64,000 nucleotides of DNA. It comes from Microglena sp. YARC. Its lineage: Eukaryota > Chlorophyta > Chlorophyceae > Chlamydomonadales > Chlamydomonadaceae. Shown in pieces: positions 61,664 through 64,000 of this stretch; the first letter of the stretch is position 1; each line of letters opens with the position of its first letter. The DNA is taken from assembly GCA_022414725.1 (NCBI GenBank), contig CM039465.1, positions 37,581,390 to 37,645,389 of the forward strand. Reading direction: 5' to 3'. The notes under the pieces were generated by a model. It searched no databases. It was not told where the DNA came from and saw only the letters and a program-made list of their open reading frames with translations. Position numbers and translations under genes: made by a program.

Positions 61664-64000
61664 ATGGTCAAGAATGCAAGCATCCTCAGGAACCTCTCCC
61701 CTACCTCTGAATCTAACAAAATACCCTATGAAATGTTCCATGGAACCAAACCTAAGATTGATCACCTCAGGACCATTGGATGCACAGCATATGTTCATGT
61801 CCCACCTAAGTCAAGATCTTTCAAGTTCTCACCATCAGCAAAAATTACCAGACTCATTGGATACTCAGATTCAAGAAAAGCCTACAGAGTAGTAGACTCT
61901 TCACACAGGATCTTTGACGCCAGAGACATCACATTCAATGAATTTGAGAATTTAGCAGGTCAGAAAGGATTCTCAGGAGCAGACGCTTTGGTACTACGAG
62001 GAAACTATGAAGAAGATATCCCAGTAGAAGTTGATGATGATGATGCTATCCCCCCTGTACCCTCTGTTCTCACCCCATCTGAACTCCAAGACAGGGAATA
62101 CTACCTAGCCAGATTGGCTAAGCACCAAGTCAACCCACCAGTGTGGGGCTCCCCAGATGGTCTTTCTTTCAATCCTGACACAGTGTACCAGCCTACCCTT
62201 ACAGCACCAGCATCAAGCCTCATGCCAGCAGCCAGTGCACCCACTATTCACACTGTTGAACAAGGAGCTGAACACAACCCTCAGGAAAATGCAGACCCTC
62301 CTAACCCCACACTAACACCAAAACAAGAGCTAGCTACCCCTCCAAGCCCTGATATTTCTCCACCACCAGAAATAGACACCTCCCTAGTTGAACCTAGAAG
62401 ATCTGGCAGAGACAGACATTCACCCAACTTCCTAGCCTTCCTAGCTGCAGACTAAGTAATCATTCCCAAAAATGAGAAAGAAGCCCTCTCTGGTCCCCAA
62501 GCTAAAGAATGGAAAGCTGCTATGCAAGAAGAATTAGCAGCACTTGCAGAAATGAACACCTGGTCCCTCTCAGAACTCCCTTCAGGAGCTAAAGCTATAG
62601 GAACCAAATGGGTTTTCGACATCAAACAATCAGTTGATGGAGAAATTGTCAGATACAAAGCAAGGCTAGTAGCCAAAGGATATGCGCCCAGGCATGGACT
62701 ATGATGAAGTTTTTGCACCTGTGGCCAAACATGCTACCATCCGTTATATCCTCTCCATGGCAGCTAACCCCAAGGCATACCTAGCACAGTTAGATGTTTC
62801 CACTGCATTCCTCAATGGCATAGTTGAAGAAGAACTGTACTGCACCCAACCACCTGGATTCGAACAAGACCACAGAGTTTGCCGCATGTGGAAATGCCTC
62901 GATGGTTTAAAGCAAGCATCCCGCCAGTGGTACCTCAAAGTCAAAGAAGATATGACTGATATAGGATTCAGAGAGGTAGACGTAGACCAAGGCCTATTTG
63001 TGCTACCTGGCCCAGCCAACAAACCCATCATCTGGGTCCTTTTCTGGGTTGATGACTTCCTCATGCTGTCCTTTGACAAAGGCATCCTAGACAAGTATAC
63101 TTGTACGTACAAGAACACCATCATGCAGCTGTACAAGACTAGAGACCTTGGTGACCCTTCTGTCTTTGTTGGCTATGAGATCACCAGGAATGCATCCACT
63201 GGCACCCTACACATCTGCCAGTCCAGGTTCATCCAGGATCTGCTGCGTGCCCATAACATGCTTCCTGAGCCCAACAGCACCAGGTTCCCTGTGCCTCTCC
63301 TACCAGATGCCCCCCTGCCCTATGCTGACAAAGATACCCCAGACACTGGCCTTCCCCTTGCCCAGATTGTGGGCTCCCTCAACTATCTGGCAGTCGACAC
63401 AAGGCCTGACATTGCTCAAGCAGTCAACAGATTGGCCAGGCACAGTGCACACCCATTGCATGACCACATGGAAGCTGCCACTGGTATCCTCAAATACTTG
63501 TCTAATACACCAGACCATGGCATCACCTACACCTTCTCCAACAAGCCCCTCATTGGTTACTGTGATTCTGACCATGCTGCCTGCCCCATCACAAGGAAGT
63601 CCACAACAGGCTTTGTATTCCTCAACCAAGGGGGAGCAATCTCATGGGCATCCAAGATCCAGGCATCTGCCACAGCCCTGTCCACAACAGAGGCCGAGTT
63701 TATGGCAGCTACCTCAGCAGCCCAAGAGGGAATGTGGTTGAGAAAACTACAACACTCTGCTACAGGCATAGTTCCCCCTGCTCTCACCATTAATGGTGAC
63801 AATCAAGCTGCACTTAGTGCCTGGAACCAGGAGAAGCTGTCATCCAGACTGTAGCACATGGAGACCAAGTTCTACTTCCTCAAGGAGCAGTCCAAGAAAG
63901 AAGGGATCAAACTGAACTGGATCCCAACTGCTGCCAACATGTCTGACATGCTCACCAAAGCTCTGCCCAGGGCCAAGTTCTGTGACTTCAGAGAGAAGAT
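61664..64000 (+). pseudogene. copia integrase C-terminus, reverse transcriptase and RNase H (broken)
   Basis: 61664-62455: YEMFHGTKPKIDHLRTIGC and a Pro/Glu-rich linker to TAA. The same frame continues with KEWKAAMQEELAALAEMNTW, then shifts near 62690. RT motifs are LDVSTAFLNG, GLKQASRQWYLKVKEDM and FWVDDFLML (a VDD box with Trp before it). RNase H motifs are YCDSDHAACP, RKSTTGFVF and TALSTTEAEFMA. TAG at 63852 precedes HMETKFYFLKEQ, which continues to the window end. Confidence 0.9.

Larger units (their letters stand above)
59830..64000 (+). mobile_element. degenerate Ty1/copia LTR retrotransposon, 3' end beyond the window
   Basis: Domain order is copia-type: gag-like (59919-60509), aspartic protease (60650), GAG-pre-integrase and integrase (61080-61900), reverse transcriptase (62500-63150) and RNase H (63560-63990). 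Breaks are a stop before the protease, a frame change near 60730, another between 61605 and 61665, TAA at 62453, a frame change near 62690 and TAG at 63852. It cannot make a full polyprotein. Poly-C runs at 60019-60040 and 60133-60152 lie inside the gag-like frame. Confidence 0.9.

Overview
This is a nuclear, intron-rich eukaryotic window. Introns follow the GT-AG rule, often with GTGAG or GTAAG donors. It holds Ty1/copia and LINE-type retroelement remains, microsatellites, many poly-C/poly-G tracts and short CCCTAAA (plant-type telomere) runs. A CHASE-domain receptor kinase plus an EF-hand protein of a family I associate with algae suggests a green alga, perhaps a large-genome prasinophyte. 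That placement is an inference; no rRNA, organellar or marker gene confirms it.

Layout. 1-6.0 kb: no recognisable gene; repeats and a 1-kb-spaced inverted repeat. 6.03-9.88 kb (+): a three-exon receptor-like kinase (cytosolic N-terminus, TM1, CHASE sensor, TM2, TKL kinase). 9.9-16 kb: minisatellites and poly-G tracts. 16.06-30.55 kb (+): a ten-exon gene for an EF-hand protein. Its N-terminal part has the WID..NQH and RAWCLYEMW motifs of an uncharacterised protist/algal family. 30.5-43.2 kb: dispersed repeats, a decayed LINE fragment carrying RNase H (32.9-34.6 kb) and one hypothetical membrane ORF (36.2-37.0 kb). 43.23-57.68 kb (-): a nine-exon carnosine-synthase-like ATP-grasp ligase whose splice phases agree at every junction. 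57.8-58.6 kb: weak coding-like frames divergent from it. 59.8-64.0 kb: a degenerate Ty1/copia element that runs off the window.

The most unusual feature is the structure of the introns. In all three genes they are built largely from tandem, decaying copies of their own splice junctions. The 5' part of an intron carries copies of the preceding exon's tail plus its 5' splice site. The 3' part carries copies of the acceptor tract, often with the start of the next exon. Examples are about 15 copies of the exon-4 tail of the ATP-grasp gene over 1.8 kb, eight or more copies of its exon-3 tail with a 640-bp higher-order duplication, five 95-bp copies of the exon-2 tail of the EF-hand gene, and three or four copies each of its exons 5 and 6. 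Two strand-biased 1.5-kb arrays (one almost G-free, one GTGTTG-type) also end at acceptors.

The genes show no sign of working together: they appear to be a membrane receptor kinase, a Ca2+-binding protein and a peptide-bond-forming ligase. All splice models are by eye (motif, phase and similarity) and have no transcript support.
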